From Acidimicrobiales bacterium (lineage in GTDB: Bacteria; Actinomycetota; Acidimicrobiia; Acidimicrobiales; SZUA-35): a stretch of DNA of 64,000 bases. The stretch is taken from NCBI GenBank assembly GCA_028285495.1, contig JANQPB010000043.1:1-64000 (forward strand). Reading direction: 5' to 3'. Numbering within the stretch: position 1 is the first letter of the stretch; every line of letters begins with the position of its first letter. The notes under the pieces were generated by a model. The model searched no databases and was not told the DNA's origin. It saw only the letters and a program-made list of their open reading frames with translations. Shown here in pieces: positions 27,451 through 37,904 of this stretch. A program made the position numbers and the translations under genes.

Positions 27451-28314
27451 AGCGACGGCACCGGCAGTGACCAGGCGAGCAGGTATCAGGCCATCACCTA
27501 CGAGCTCCCGGCCCCCGGCGTGGCCCGGATCATGCTCGACCGCCCCGAGGTGGCCAACGCCCAGGACAAGCGGATGCTGTACGAGCTCAACGACGCCTTC
27601 GACGTCGCCGTCGCCGACGACGAGGTGAAGGTCATCATCCTCGGCGCCAACGGCAAGCACTTCTCCTCGGGCCACGACCTGCGGGATCGGACCGGGTTCG
27701 ACGACTTCGACACCGTCGGCCCGGTCGGCGGGTTCTCCCAGCCCGGGGCCCACGGGATGATGGCCAGGGAGGAGGAGATCTACCTCGGGTTCTGCCAGCG
27801 GTGGCGGGTCCTGCCCAAGCCGACGATCGCCCAGGTCAACGGCAAGGTGATCGCCGGCGGCCTGATGCTGGTCTGGCCCTGTGACCTCGTCGTCGCCTCG
27901 GACGACGCCACGTTCTCCGACCCCGTCGTCGCCTTCGGGGTGAACGGCGTCGAGTACTTCGCCCACGCCTTCGAGCTCGGGGCCAGGCGGGCCAAGGAGC
28001 TGCTGTTCACCGGTGAGGCGATGGGGGCCGAGGAAGCGAGGGCGATCGGGATGGTCAACCGGGTCGTGCCAAGGGACCAGCTCGAGTCGGAGACCCTGGC
28101 CCTGGCCGAGCGGATCGCCAGCCGGCCGGCGATGGGCCTCAAGCTGGCGAAGATGTCGGTCAACTCCTCGGTCGACGCCATGGGGTTCCCGGTCGCGCTG
28201 CAGGCCGCCTTCGGTCACCAGCACGTCGGCCACGCCCACAACCAGTGGGTCCACGGGATGGTGGTCGATCCGTCCGGGGCCGAGACCATCCGCAACGACG
28301 CCCGGCAGGCCTGA
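27448..28314 (+). CDS. enoyl-CoA hydratase/isomerase family protein
   Basis: IMLDRPEVANAQDKRMLYELNDAF...GKHFSSGHDLRD...IAQVNGKVIAGGLMLVWPCDLVVASDDATFSDP. Confidence 0.92.
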   Translation: MSDGTGSDQASRYQAITYELPAPGVARIMLDRPEVANAQDKRMLYELNDAFDVAVADDEVKVIILGANGKHFSSGHDLRDRTGFDDFDTVGPVGGFSQPGAHGMMAREEEIYLGFCQRWRVLPKPTIAQVNGKVIAGGLMLVWPCDLVVASDDATFSDPVVAFGVNGVEYFAHAFELGARRAKELLFTGEAMGAEEARAIGMVNRVVPRDQLESETLALAERIASRPAMGLKLAKMSVNSSVDAMGFPVALQAAFGHQHVGHAHNQWVHGMVVDPSGAETIRNDARQA

Positions 28315-28413
28315 CGCCGACCCACCGCCATTCGTCACACGGCGGTCGGGAAGGTCGCGGTCGGCATCGGGGTTGTCTTCGTCGTTCCATTCACATCGTC
28401 CCCGGGAGGACCG

Positions 28414-28698
28414 ATGAAGGCAGTGCTCGACGGCGTGGTCATCGCCGAGTCAGACAACACCGTGGTGGTCGAGGGCAACCACTACTTCCCGCCCGATGCG
28501 GTCAACCGCCAGGCCCTCCGCCCGGCCGACCTCACCACGGCCTGCCCGTGGAAGGGAACGGCCAGCTACTACGACGTGGTCGTCGGCGACAAGGTCGTCG
28601 CCAACGCCGCCTGGTACTACCCGGAGCCGAAGGACGCGGCGGCCGAGATCCGCGACCACGTGGCCTTCTACCCCTCGATCTCGGTCGAGCAGTCCTGA
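28414..28698 (+). CDS. DUF427-family protein
   Basis: MKAVLDGVVIAESDNTVVVEGNHYFPPDAVNRQALRP...CPWKGTASYYDVVVG; SD GGGAGGA. Confidence 0.9.
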   Translation: MKAVLDGVVIAESDNTVVVEGNHYFPPDAVNRQALRPADLTTACPWKGTASYYDVVVGDKVVANAAWYYPEPKDAAAEIRDHVAFYPSISVEQS

Positions 28699-28764
28699 CC
28701 CCCGGCCCCGGCCGCAGCCCGATCGCTGGCCGGCGGCGACCGCCGGCTGCCAGACTCGGGTCCC

Positions 28765-29511
28765 ATGGATCTCCCCGAGCCCTCGCCCGAGAGCGTCGCC
28801 GCACTGGCCCCGACCGGCACGCTCCGGGCGGCCATCAACCTGAGCAACTTCCTCCTGGTCACCGGCCGCAGCGATGCCGGTGACCCGGAGGGGGTCTCAC
28901 CCGACCTCGCCCGAGCCCTGGCCGACCGGCTGGGGGTTGGGCTGGAACTGCGCAGCTACAAGTCCCCGGGAGCCGTGGCCGACGACGCCACTAGCGGCAA
29001 CTGGGACATCGGCAACATCGGGGCCGAGCCCCAGCGGGCCGAGCACATCGACTTCACCGCGGCCTACGCCGAGATCGAGGCCACCTACCTCATCCGCCCG
29101 GGCTGCGACATCGACTCGATCGACCGGGTCGACCGGCCGGGGGTGTCGATCGTGGCCCCGGCACGGGCCGCCTACGGCCTCTGGCTCGAGCGCAACATCA
29201 CTCGGGCCGACCTGACCCTGCTCGACGAGCTCGGCGGCGCCTACGACGCCTGGGTCGAACGGGGGATCGACGCCCTCGGCGGTCTCCGACCGGGCCTGAT
29301 CGGCGACCAGGAGCGGACCCCTGGCTCCCGCCTGCTCGATGGTCGGTTCGCCACGGTACAGCAGGCCATCGGCACGCCGAAGGGCCGCGACGGGGCCGGG
29401 TTCGAGTACCTCGTGCGCTTCGTCGAGGCGGCCAAGGCCAGCGGCCTGGTCGCCGACCTCATCGAGGCCAACGGGGTCGACGGTCGCCTCGAGGTGGCAG
29501 CCCCGGCCTGA
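28765..29511 (+). CDS. extracellular-solute-binding-like (SBP family 3) protein lacking a signal peptide
   Basis: GTLRAAINLSNFLL...GVSPDLARALADRLGVGLELRSYKSPGAVADD...WDIGNIGAEPQRAEHIDFTAAYAEIEATYL; N-terminus polar. Confidence 0.75.
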   Translation: MDLPEPSPESVAALAPTGTLRAAINLSNFLLVTGRSDAGDPEGVSPDLARALADRLGVGLELRSYKSPGAVADDATSGNWDIGNIGAEPQRAEHIDFTAAYAEIEATYLIRPGCDIDSIDRVDRPGVSIVAPARAAYGLWLERNITRADLTLLDELGGAYDAWVERGIDALGGLRPGLIGDQERTPGSRLLDGRFATVQQAIGTPKGRDGAGFEYLVRFVEAAKASGLVADLIEANGVDGRLEVAAPA

Positions 29512-29560
29512 GGTCGGGTGCCGGCGGGCCGGCGGCCGACGAGCGTCCAGGCGTGGCCGC

Positions 29561-30619
29561 TCAGCCCGGCGCCGGATACGGCTCGAAGTCCTCGTCGAGA
29601 CGGAACATGGCCTCCTGGGTGATCGACGCAACCAGCTCGCCCTCGGCCGTCCACACCGAGGCGGTGGCCAGGCCCCGGCCGCTCTCGACCACCACCGGTC
29701 GCTGGTCGAGCAGGTGCCAATCGCCGAGGTCGATCGGCCGGTGGAACCACATGGCGTGGTCGAGACTCACGAACACCACGCCATCGCCGCCCCAGGTCGC
29801 TCCCCACGGGGCCGCCACGTTGTCGGCCAGCGACTCGTCGCTCTGGTAGGCGAGCAGGGCGGCGTGCAGGCCGGGATCGTCCGGCAGCGGGCCGTCGGCC
29901 CGGATCCAGAGCCGGATGCCGCCCGCCGGCGACAGGCCCTCGGGGACCCACGGGGCGTTGACCGTGCGAACGTCGATGCCGTAGTCCCGCAACGCCCACT
30001 CGGTCGGCAGGGGGAGCGGGTCGAGCGATCGCATCAGCTGGGCGTAGGTCGGCAGCGACTCGGGCCGAGGCAGGTCGCCGATGTCGTCCGGCGGGGCGAG
30101 CTGCTGGTGCCGGGGATCGCCGCCCGGGGCGTGACCCGGGCCCGTCCCGATGGCGTTCGGCGTGCGGGTGCACGACGCCGTCAGCTCGAACAGCAGGCGG
30201 CCGTCCGGCCGATCGGTCGCCGGGCCGTCGTCGGCGGGATGGTGCGTCCTGACCCGGCGGAGGGCGAACGTGCGACCATCGCGGATGCGCTCGACGTCGA
30301 GCAGGAACGGGGTCTCCGGTCGGCCGGCCCTGATGAAGTGGGCGTGGACCGAGTGCGGCGACCATCCCGGCTCGACCGTGGCCAGGACCGCCGAGATGGC
30401 CTGGGACAGGAAGTGCCCACCGAAGGTGGCGTCGACCCCGTCGACCGTCGATCCGGGGCCACGGAACCGGTCGTCGCCGATGGGCGCGACCGACACCGCG
30501 GCGATCAGCCGATCGAGGGCCGTCGTGCCGGCGGGGGGCGGGTCGAGGGGGGCTTCGGTCGGCTCCGAGCCGCGCCCGGCAGGGCCGATGGGGTCGCGGT
30601 CCGTCGAGGGTTCGGTCAT
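29561..30619 (-). CDS. acyl-CoA thioesterase (TesB-like double hot-dog)
   Basis: GGHFLSQAISAVLATVEPGWSPHSVHAHFIRAGRPETPFLLDVERIRDGRTFALRRV...VSLDHAMWFHRPIDLGDWHLLDQ. Confidence 0.88.
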   Translation of the reverse strand: MTEPSTDRDPIGPAGRGSEPTEAPLDPPPAGTTALDRLIAAVSVAPIGDDRFRGPGSTVDGVDATFGGHFLSQAISAVLATVEPGWSPHSVHAHFIRAGRPETPFLLDVERIRDGRTFALRRVRTHHPADDGPATDRPDGRLLFELTASCTRTPNAIGTGPGHAPGGDPRHQQLAPPDDIGDLPRPESLPTYAQLMRSLDPLPLPTEWALRDYGIDVRTVNAPWVPEGLSPAGGIRLWIRADGPLPDDPGLHAALLAYQSDESLADNVAAPWGATWGGDGVVFVSLDHAMWFHRPIDLGDWHLLDQRPVVVESGRGLATASVWTAEGELVASITQEAMFRLDEDFEPYPAPG

Positions 30620-30631
30620 GCCCCGACCGTA
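30617..30631 (-). promoter_or_regulatory. leaderless -10: TACGGT-N6-ATG
   Basis: Reverse complement of catgccccgaccgta. Confidence 0.6.
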
Positions 30632-30699
30632 GTGGCCGGCGGCGTCCGCTGTGGTGGCCGACCGCAGAGCGTGCTTTCGGCCCCCTTTACGCCGCCGAC

Positions 30700-30900
30700 G
30701 GCATCATGGAGATCGTTCACAACCCAAACAACCCGTCAACGGGGAGTATCTCGCGGGGGAGCGATCCCCCGAGCGGTGCGGTCGTCAACACGGCGTGCAA
30801 GCGCCCGGCTGCATCGGCCGAGGTCCCGCCGGGCCGATGCAGATCGGACCGCCGGACCGAGGCGAGAGAGACCGGGACCGGGGCCACAGAAAGGTGCCCC
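30700..30900 (+). promoter_or_regulatory. structured 5' leader candidate upstream of the M50 protease gene
   Basis: Hairpins at 30750-30773 (ctcgcgggggagcgatcccccgag, bulged) and 30811-30840 (gcatcggcc-N12-ggccgatgc, perfect 9 bp). Confidence 0.35.
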
Positions 30901-30908
30901 ACACCCTC

Positions 30909-31754
30909 ATGCGTCCCACCATCCGACTCGGCAATCTCTACGGCATCCCGGTCGGCCTCCACTGGTCGATCGCCGTCATCGTCGGCCTCGTCACCTTCGG
31001 CTTGGCCGGCACCCTGCTGCCCGCCGCCGCCGCCGGCTATGCCAGCTCGGCCTACCTGCTCGTCGGCCTCGTCGTGTCCGTCGGCCTGCTGGCCTCCATC
31101 GTCGCCCACGAGCTGGGCCACGCGCTGGTCGCCCGCAACAACGGCGTCGGCACACGGGCCATCAACCTCTTCGCCCTCGGCGGCGTGGCCGAGCTGGAGT
31201 CCGAGGCCGACAACCCCGGCGCCGCCGCCCGCATCGCCCTCGCCGGCCCGGCCGTCAGCGTCGCCGTCGGCGCCGGCTCGCTGGCTCTCGCCGGCGTCGC
31301 CGGAGCGCTCGGCCTGCCGGCGCTCCTGGTCGCCGCCTTCTCCATCCTCGGGATCATCAACCTGGTCATGGCCGTGTTCAACATGATCCCCGCCCTCCCC
31401 CTCGACGGCGGCCGGGTCCTGCAGGCTGCGCTCTGGAAGCGCCGCGGCGATCGTGAGCAGGCCACCATCTCGGCCGCCGAGGTCGGCCGGGTGCTCGGCT
31501 GGGCCATCGTCGCCTTCGGCTTCTGGAGCTTCCTCAACGGTGGCGCCGGCCTCTGGACCATGATCATCGGCTGGTTCGTCATCACCAGCGCCAGGGCCGA
31601 GGCCATGCGGGCCCGGTTCCTCATCAAGCGTCGGGAGTGGGCTCCGCCCCAGTGGTGGGACCTCCGCTCCACCGGCCCCGTCATCGACGTGACCGGCCGC
31701 CCGGTCGACCCAACCCAACCGGTCGACCACTCCGAGCCCCAACGGGTCGGATAA
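30909..31754 (+). CDS. site-2 protease / M50 family zinc metalloprotease
   Basis: GIPVGLHWSIAVIVG...SIVAHELGHALVARNNG (HEXXH) and NMIPALPLDGGRVL (NPDG-like); multiple TM. Confidence 0.92.
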   Translation: MRPTIRLGNLYGIPVGLHWSIAVIVGLVTFGLAGTLLPAAAAGYASSAYLLVGLVVSVGLLASIVAHELGHALVARNNGVGTRAINLFALGGVAELESEADNPGAAARIALAGPAVSVAVGAGSLALAGVAGALGLPALLVAAFSILGIINLVMAVFNMIPALPLDGGRVLQAALWKRRGDREQATISAAEVGRVLGWAIVAFGFWSFLNGGAGLWTMIIGWFVITSARAEAMRARFLIKRREWAPPQWWDLRSTGPVIDVTGRPVDPTQPVDHSEPQRVG

Positions 31755-31773
31755 CCCACCGCCGGTTCCGCCT

Positions 31774-31811
31774 GCACCGGGTTCCCTTCCCCTCACTCCC
31801 ACACCCGGTGC
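31774..31811 (+). terminator. first hairpin of a tandem terminator region
   Basis: gcaccgggt-N20-acccggtgc. Confidence 0.45.
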
Positions 31812-31815
31812 ATGC

Positions 31816-31865
31816 GCGGCCCGGGCGTCCTGGCCCACGGACGCCCGGGCCGCTTTGACTTTTTG
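31816..31865 (+). terminator. strong intrinsic terminator
   Basis: gcggcccgggcgtcc-tggcccac-ggacgcccgggccgc (perfect 15-bp stem) followed by tttgacttttt. Confidence 0.85.
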
Positions 31866-31929
31866 GACCGCCGAGGCGCGATTCACGCCGCCGTCGGCGG
31901 GAACCGAACCGAGCTGTGCGACACTGCGG

Positions 31930-34320
31930 ATGAACGCCCGCCCGCCACCCGCCGAGGAGGACGCCGTGGTCCCACCAGCACCCGCCAGCCCGCCGCCGGC
32001 CGTCGGCTCGCCCCTGCGCCGGGTCGAGGACCGCGAGCTGGTCACCGGCGGCGCCGGCTTCGTCGCCGACCTCCGGCCCGAGCGCACCGCCGTCCACGTC
32101 GCCTTCGTGCGATCGCCGCTGGCCGCAGCCACCATCATCGCCGTCGACCCGTCGTCGGCGCTCGGTGAGCCCGGGGTGGTGGCCGTGCTCACCGGCCGCG
32201 ATCTCGACGGCGACCCGACCGTCGACAACGTCGGGCCCTACAGCACCGCCTTCGGTGCCGAGCTGGCGCAGGCGCTGCTACCGGTCGACCGGGTCGGCTT
32301 CGCCGGCGAGGCCATCGTGGCGGTGGTGGCCGAGACCGCGGCCGAGGCGGCCGACGCCGTCGAGCAGGTGATCGTCGACCTCGAGCCGACCGAACCGGTC
32401 CTCGACCTCGACCACGCCCTGGCCTCGACCGTGATCGAGGGGACCCGGGTCCGCGGCGGCCACCAGCCCGACCCGACCCGCTTCGAGCCCGCCGACGACC
32501 GGGTCGTGGTCGAGCTGACCCAGTGGAGCCCGCGCCAACTGCCGTCGCCGATCGAGGCCAGGGCCGTCACCGCTCAACCGGTCGGTGACGGTCGCCTGGA
32601 GGTCGTGGCCGCCACGCAGACCCCACACGCCTTCCGGGCCGGCCTGGCCCGGGTGCTCCGGGTCGAGCCGGACCGGATCCGCGTGATCGCGCCGGCCGTC
32701 GGCGGAGGATTCGGCGGCAAGACGACCCGAGCGCCCGAGGAGTACCTGGTGCCGATCCTGGCCCGCCGGCTCGGCCGTCCGGTCAGCTGGCACGAGACCC
32801 GCTCGGAGTACTTCGCCACCGCAACCCAGGGCCGCGGCGAGCGGATCACCCTGACCCTGGCCGGTGACCGGAGCGGCCGGCTGACCGGGCTGCGGGCCGA
32901 CGTCGTCAAGGACGGCGGGGCGTACCCGCTCGTCGGCCTCCAGCTGCCCGGCGGGTACACGCTCAAGATGGCCAACGGCTGCTACGACATCGAGCACGTC
33001 GAGTTCACCTCGGTTGGCGTGCTGACCAGCCGACCGCCGACCTCGGCCTATCGGGGGGCCGGCCGCAGCCCCTACGTCGCCGCGCTCGAGCGGGCCGTCG
33101 ATCGGTTCGCAGCCGAGCTCGGCGTCGATCCGGTCGAGGTCCGCCGTCGCAACCTGATCCGCGCCGACCAGCTCCCCTACAGCACCCCGACCGGTGCCGT
33201 CTACGACGAGGCCGACTACCCCGCCGATCTGGAGCGGGCCGTGGTCGCCGCCGGCTACGACGACCTCCGGCGCCGGCAGGCCGAGCGGCGGGCGGCGGGG
33301 GATCCCGTCGCCATCGGGATCGGCGTGGCCAGCTACAGCCACATGACGACCGGCGGTGGCGGCGAGGAGGCCTCGGTCACCATCGAGTCGGACGGGACCG
33401 CCACCGTGGTCACCGGCACCACCTCGCAGGGCCACGGCCACGCCACCACGTGGGCCCAGATCGCAGCCGACGCGTTGACCATGCCCGTCGACCGCATCCG
33501 GGTGGTCGAGGGCGACACCGACGCCATCGGCTCGGGCGTCGGCGCCGTCGGGTCCCGGTCGTTGCAGACCGCCGGCATCGCCATCCACCGCTCGGCCGCC
33601 GAGGTGCGGGAGCGGGCCAGACGCGTCGCCGCCGACGAGCTGGAGGCCGCCGTTGACGACGTCGTGACCGCCGCCGACGGGTCCGGCTTCCACGTGATCG
33701 GCACCCCGGCCCGGTCGGTGTCGTGGCACGGAGTGGCGACGGCGGCCCTCGCCAGCGCGGCGGCCGGTGACGGCGGCGACGGCGGAGATGGCGGCGAGGG
33801 GTCCGAGCGTGAGCTGACCTGCGGCGAGTTCTACGACACCGAGGGGCGCAACACGTTCCCATCCGGCGCCCACGTCGCAGTCGTCGAGGTCGACACCGAG
33901 ACCGGACTGGTGTCGCTGCGGCGGCTGGTGGCGGTCGACGACGCCGGGACCGTCGTGAACCCGACGATCGTCGAGGGTCAGCTCCACGGCGGGATCGCCT
34001 CGGCCGTCGGTCAGGTGCTCGGCGAGGTCATCGTGCACGACGACAGCGGGAACCAGCTGACCTCGAGCCTGCTCGACTACCCGATCCCCACCACCGATCA
34101 GCTCCCGAGCTTCGAGGTGGTCCCCTCGGCCACCCCGACCAGCTTCAATCAGCTCGGGTTCAAGGGCGTCGGCGAGTCGGGCACGGTCGGGGCCACCGGC
34201 GCAGTCCACAACGCCGTGCTCGACGCCATCGCCCATCTCGGGGTCGAGCACCTCGACATCCCGTGCACCCCGGAGCGGGTATGGACCGCGATCCAGGCGG
34301 CGACGGCGCCCCCGAGCTGA
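31930..34320 (+). CDS. xanthine dehydrogenase/CO-dehydrogenase-type molybdenum hydroxylase large subunit (form II-like)
   Basis: [54 protein letters not shown] (AYRGAGR); [21 protein letters not shown]. Confidence 0.9.
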   Translation: MNARPPPAEEDAVVPPAPASPPPAVGSPLRRVEDRELVTGGAGFVADLRPERTAVHVAFVRSPLAAATIIAVDPSSALGEPGVVAVLTGRDLDGDPTVDNVGPYSTAFGAELAQALLPVDRVGFAGEAIVAVVAETAAEAADAVEQVIVDLEPTEPVLDLDHALASTVIEGTRVRGGHQPDPTRFEPADDRVVVELTQWSPRQLPSPIEARAVTAQPVGDGRLEVVAATQTPHAFRAGLARVLRVEPDRIRVIAPAVGGGFGGKTTRAPEEYLVPILARRLGRPVSWHETRSEYFATATQGRGERITLTLAGDRSGRLTGLRADVVKDGGAYPLVGLQLPGGYTLKMANGCYDIEHVEFTSVGVLTSRPPTSAYRGAGRSPYVAALERAVDRFAAELGVDPVEVRRRNLIRADQLPYSTPTGAVYDEADYPADLERAVVAAGYDDLRRRQAERRAAGDPVAIGIGVASYSHMTTGGGGEEASVTIESDGTATVVTGTTSQGHGHATTWAQIAADALTMPVDRIRVVEGDTDAIGSGVGAVGSRSLQTAGIAIHRSAAEVRERARRVAADELEAAVDDVVTAADGSGFHVIGTPARSVSWHGVATAALASAAAGDGGDGGDGGEGSERELTCGEFYDTEGRNTFPSGAHVAVVEVDTETGLVSLRRLVAVDDAGTVVNPTIVEGQLHGGIASAVGQVLGEVIVHDDSGNQLTSSLLDYPIPTTDQLPSFEVVPSATPTSFNQLGFKGVGESGTVGATGAVHNAVLDAIAHLGVEHLDIPCTPERVWTAIQAATAPPS

Positions 34321-35273
34321 ACCCCGGCCGGCCGACGGGCCGACGGTGGCCGCTGGCGACCCGACCCCGGCTCCGGCTGGCGATGCCGGCGATCGTTGCG
34401 CTGGCGCTCCTGCCGTACGGCATCTCAGCAACGCGGCACGAGCCCGGGGCCCGGGCGCCGTTCTTCGAGCTCGACGACGGCGTCGCCCCGCTCGTGGTGG
34501 CCCACCAGGGCGGCGAGCTGCTGCGCCCGCCGAACACGATGGAGGCCTTCCGGCACGCGGTCGGGCTCGGGGCCGACGTGCTCGACACCGACCTGCACCG
34601 CACGGCCGACGGGGCCCTGGTCCTGATCCACGACGAGACGGTCGACCGCACCTCGGACGGCACCGGCGCCGTGCGGGACCTCACCCTCGACGAGCTCCGA
34701 GCGCTCGACTTCGGCCACCGCTACTCGCCGGTCGGGCAGGCCGGCGATGGCGGTGAGCGCCACCCCTGGCGGGGCCGGGGCCTCGGGATCGTGACCGTCG
34801 ACGAGCTGTTCACCGAGTTCGGCCATCGGGTCCGATACGGGATCGAGATCAAGCAGACGGTCCCCGAGACGGCCGCCGAGCTGTGCGACGCCATCGGGCG
34901 GTTCGACCTCGAGGACCGGGTGCTCGTGTCGAGCTTCACCCAGCCGAACATGGATGCCTTCCGGTCGGCCTGCCCGGCGGTGGCGACGTCGGCCACCGTC
35001 GGCGAGGTCAGGACCTTCTACCTGCTGCACCGGCTGAACCTGAGCGGGCTCGCCCGCCCGGACTACGCCGCCCTCCAGATCCCGGAGCGGGCGGCCTGGT
35101 TCGAGCTGCTGACCGAGGGGGTCGTCGACGACGCCAGGGGCTGGGGTCTCGCCGTCGTGCCCTGGACGATCGACGACCCCGACACGATGGACCGGCTGCT
35201 CGACCTGGGGGTCGACGGGATCAACACCAACCGTCCCGATCTGCTCCTCGACCGCATCGCCGGCCGATCCTGA
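34281..35273 (+). CDS. glycerophosphodiester phosphodiesterase
   Basis: [58 protein letters not shown]; overlaps the end of the previous gene. Confidence 0.9.
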   Translation: MDRDPGGDGAPELNPGRPTGRRWPLATRPRLRLAMPAIVALALLPYGISATRHEPGARAPFFELDDGVAPLVVAHQGGELLRPPNTMEAFRHAVGLGADVLDTDLHRTADGALVLIHDETVDRTSDGTGAVRDLTLDELRALDFGHRYSPVGQAGDGGERHPWRGRGLGIVTVDELFTEFGHRVRYGIEIKQTVPETAAELCDAIGRFDLEDRVLVSSFTQPNMDAFRSACPAVATSATVGEVRTFYLLHRLNLSGLARPDYAALQIPERAAWFELLTEGVVDDARGWGLAVVPWTIDDPDTMDRLLDLGVDGINTNRPDLLLDRIAGRS

Positions 35274-35303
35274 GCTCGGCCGAGACGGGGCGAGCGACCG
35301 GAG

Positions 35304-37814
35304 CTACTGCAGCACCTCGGCCGCCGCCACCTCGCCGAGCGCCTCGTCGTCGTAGCCGAGGATCCCGAGCAACACCTCGAACGTGTGCTGGCCGAGCGAC
35401 GGTCCGGCGTCGGTCAACTCGACCGGGGTGCGGGACATCGTGAACCGCGGGCCCTCGATCCAGAACGTCCCGTGGTCGGCGTGGGCCACCTGCTGGAAGT
35501 GGTTGCGGTGCACCAGCTGAGGATCGACCATCAGCGCAGCCGAGCCCTGGACCATGTGGGCGGCGATGCCGGCGGCCTGCAGGCGCTCCTGCAACTCGTA
35601 GCCGTCCCGGCCGGCGGTCCAGGCGCCGAGCAACTCCTCCAGCTCGTCTTCCCTGGCCTGCCGCCCGGCCAGGTCCAGCGACGCCAGGTCCGTGCCGTCC
35701 GACGCCGAGTCGAAGCCGGCCAGCTCGCAGAGTGCCCGCCACTCGTCGTCGCCGGCAACGGCGATCGTGAGCCAGTACTCCTCACCGTCGCCGGAACCCG
35801 CAGCGGCGTCGGCGCCGTTGTCGGTCGCCTTGGTGTCCGGTTGCGCCGTCGGGAACGCACCGTGGGGCGCCATCTGCGGGTGCCGGTTTCCCGGCGTCGG
35901 GGCCTGGCGGCCGTTGACCTCGTAGTCGAGCACCGCCGGGGCCAGGAAGGCCATCGACGCCTCGGCCTGCGACATGTCGATGTACTGGCCCTCCCCGGTC
36001 CGGTCCCGGTGCTCGAGCGCCGCCAGCAGCACGGCGCTCAGGTACTTCGGGGCGATGTAGTCGGTGTAGGCCCCGGCCACGCCGGCCGGCGGCCGATCGG
36101 GCCAGCCGGTCATCGAGTAGAAGCCCGACATCGACGCCCCCATCGTGCCGAACCCGGCCAGGCTCGACATCGGGCCGGACTGCCCGAACAGGCACGTCGA
36201 CGCCATGATGATGTTCGGGTTGATCGCCCGGAGGGTCTCGTAGTCGAGCCCCCACGCCCGCATGGCCTTCGGCGAGTAGGACTCGGTGACCACGTCGGCC
36301 CAACGGACCAGGTCCTCGATCACCCGGCGCGACGCCGGGTTGTTGACGTCGAGGGTCATGCCGAGCTTGCCGGCGTTCATGTTGTTGAACAGGCCCGAGT
36401 TCTCGGCCCCGCCCTCGTCGTCGATGAACGGGCCGATCGTGCGGGCCGTCTCGATGCGGATGCTCGACTCGATCCGGACCACGGTGGCCCCCTGGTCGGC
36501 GAGGACCCTGGTCGAGCCAGGGCCGGCCATCACCCACATGAAGTCGAGGATCTTGACCCCATCGAGCGGCCGAGCGGTCCGCTCGGGATCGACGCCGTCG
36601 GTGGCCACCTCGGGCCGGCGGCTGGTGTCGCCGAGCACCTCGTCGGTGTCGGCGCCGGCGGTCGGCGGTGGCGACTCGATGACCAGCGGGGTGGCCGAGC
36701 ACTTGGCCATCGGCCCCGGGACCCGGATCGGCCGGTCGACCGACGGCATGTCGATGGTCCGCCAGAAGTCGCGAGCCGCGTACTGGGGCTCCTCGACGAC
36801 GTCCTGCACCGTGGTGATGGGGACGAGCAGCAGCCGCCGCTCCAGGGCCTGCTCGAGGAGGTGGGCCTTGGTCCGGCTGGCGGTGAACGCCTCGGCCACG
36901 TCCTGGATGCGGTCGTACTCGGTCGGCGGGATGTTGCCGGCCATGACTTCCATCGGGAAGTCGACCCAGGGGAAGTTCAGGTCGTCGTCGGAGCACTCGC
37001 CCTCGGCGTGGATCCACTCGAACAGCCGCTGGCTGAACGGGGCGATGGCCTCGCCGAACAGGATCGTGTTGGACACGTAGCCGTCGGCCGCCTTGGAGCG
37101 AAGCCGCACGTTGAACGGACCGAGCGACACCGCCCCCGAGCCCCGCTGGACCGGGGCCCCACCGAGGGGGTTGGCCAGACAGTACGACTGGGTGGCCTGG
37201 AGGATGGCCTGCTGGGCGCTGACGTCGACGTGCTGGCCCCGCCCGGACAGCTTGCGCTCCCGCAACGCGACGAGCGATGCCGCCGCGGCCTCGGCCGACG
37301 CGTGCAGGAAGGCCTGGTCGAGCGGGACCCGGAGCGGGGGACGGTCGAGGTCACCCATCATCGCCATGTGCATGCCGGCGGCGGCGATCGTCAGGTCCGT
37401 GGCGTGCCAGTCGGCCTTCGGACCGTCCTGGCCGAAGGCGGTGATCGAGGTGTGGACCAGGGCGGGGTTGGCGTCGGCCAACGCCTCGTGGCCGAGGCCA
37501 CGGGCCTCCATCACGCCGGGCTCGGCCGACTCGATCAGCAGGTCGGCGGTACGGACCAGGTCGAGGAAGCGGTCGCGGTCGCCGGCGTCGTCGAGGTCGA
37601 GGGTGACGCTTCGCTTGCCCCGGTTGTAGGACCAGAACCACAGCGAGTTCTCGGGATCGCCCTCGTGGCCGCCGACGAACGGACCGATCCGCCGCGATCG
37701 GGACCCGCCCGGCGGCTCGATGAGGATCACCTCGGCCCCGAGGTCGGCCAGGGTCTGGCCGGCCAGCTGACCACGTTCGTCGGACACATCGAGCACTCGG
37801 TAGCCGCTCAGCAT
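35304..37814 (-). CDS. two-domain CaiB/BaiF (family III) CoA-transferase
   Basis: N-half VLDVSDERGQLAGQTLADLGAEVILIEPPGGSRSRRIGPF; C-half ILDFMWVMAGPGSTRVLADQGATVVRIES...NAGKLGMTLDVNNP; DVSAQQA and DMSQAEA motifs. Confidence 0.92.
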   Translation of the reverse strand: MLSGYRVLDVSDERGQLAGQTLADLGAEVILIEPPGGSRSRRIGPFVGGHEGDPENSLWFWSYNRGKRSVTLDLDDAGDRDRFLDLVRTADLLIESAEPGVMEARGLGHEALADANPALVHTSITAFGQDGPKADWHATDLTIAAAGMHMAMMGDLDRPPLRVPLDQAFLHASAEAAAASLVALRERKLSGRGQHVDVSAQQAILQATQSYCLANPLGGAPVQRGSGAVSLGPFNVRLRSKAADGYVSNTILFGEAIAPFSQRLFEWIHAEGECSDDDLNFPWVDFPMEVMAGNIPPTEYDRIQDVAEAFTASRTKAHLLEQALERRLLLVPITTVQDVVEEPQYAARDFWRTIDMPSVDRPIRVPGPMAKCSATPLVIESPPPTAGADTDEVLGDTSRRPEVATDGVDPERTARPLDGVKILDFMWVMAGPGSTRVLADQGATVVRIESSIRIETARTIGPFIDDEGGAENSGLFNNMNAGKLGMTLDVNNPASRRVIEDLVRWADVVTESYSPKAMRAWGLDYETLRAINPNIIMASTCLFGQSGPMSSLAGFGTMGASMSGFYSMTGWPDRPPAGVAGAYTDYIAPKYLSAVLLAALEHRDRTGEGQYIDMSQAEASMAFLAPAVLDYEVNGRQAPTPGNRHPQMAPHGAFPTAQPDTKATDNGADAAAGSGDGEEYWLTIAVAGDDEWRALCELAGFDSASDGTDLASLDLAGRQAREDELEELLGAWTAGRDGYELQERLQAAGIAAHMVQGSAALMVDPQLVHRNHFQQVAHADHGTFWIEGPRFTMSRTPVELTDAGPSLGQHTFEVLLGILGYDDEALGEVAAAEVLQ

Positions 37815-37904
37815 GGACTCGTTCTAGCGCAGGACCGTGACGGGCGTCACCTCCATCCCGGGAGGAGGGTCCGCGGCCTCCCTCCCGGGAGGTGGGGCAC
37901 GTCG

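Noticed and set aside
32278-34431. 717-aa minus ORF opposite the CoxL-like gene
   Set aside because: Antisense shadow of a clearly coding plus-strand frame.
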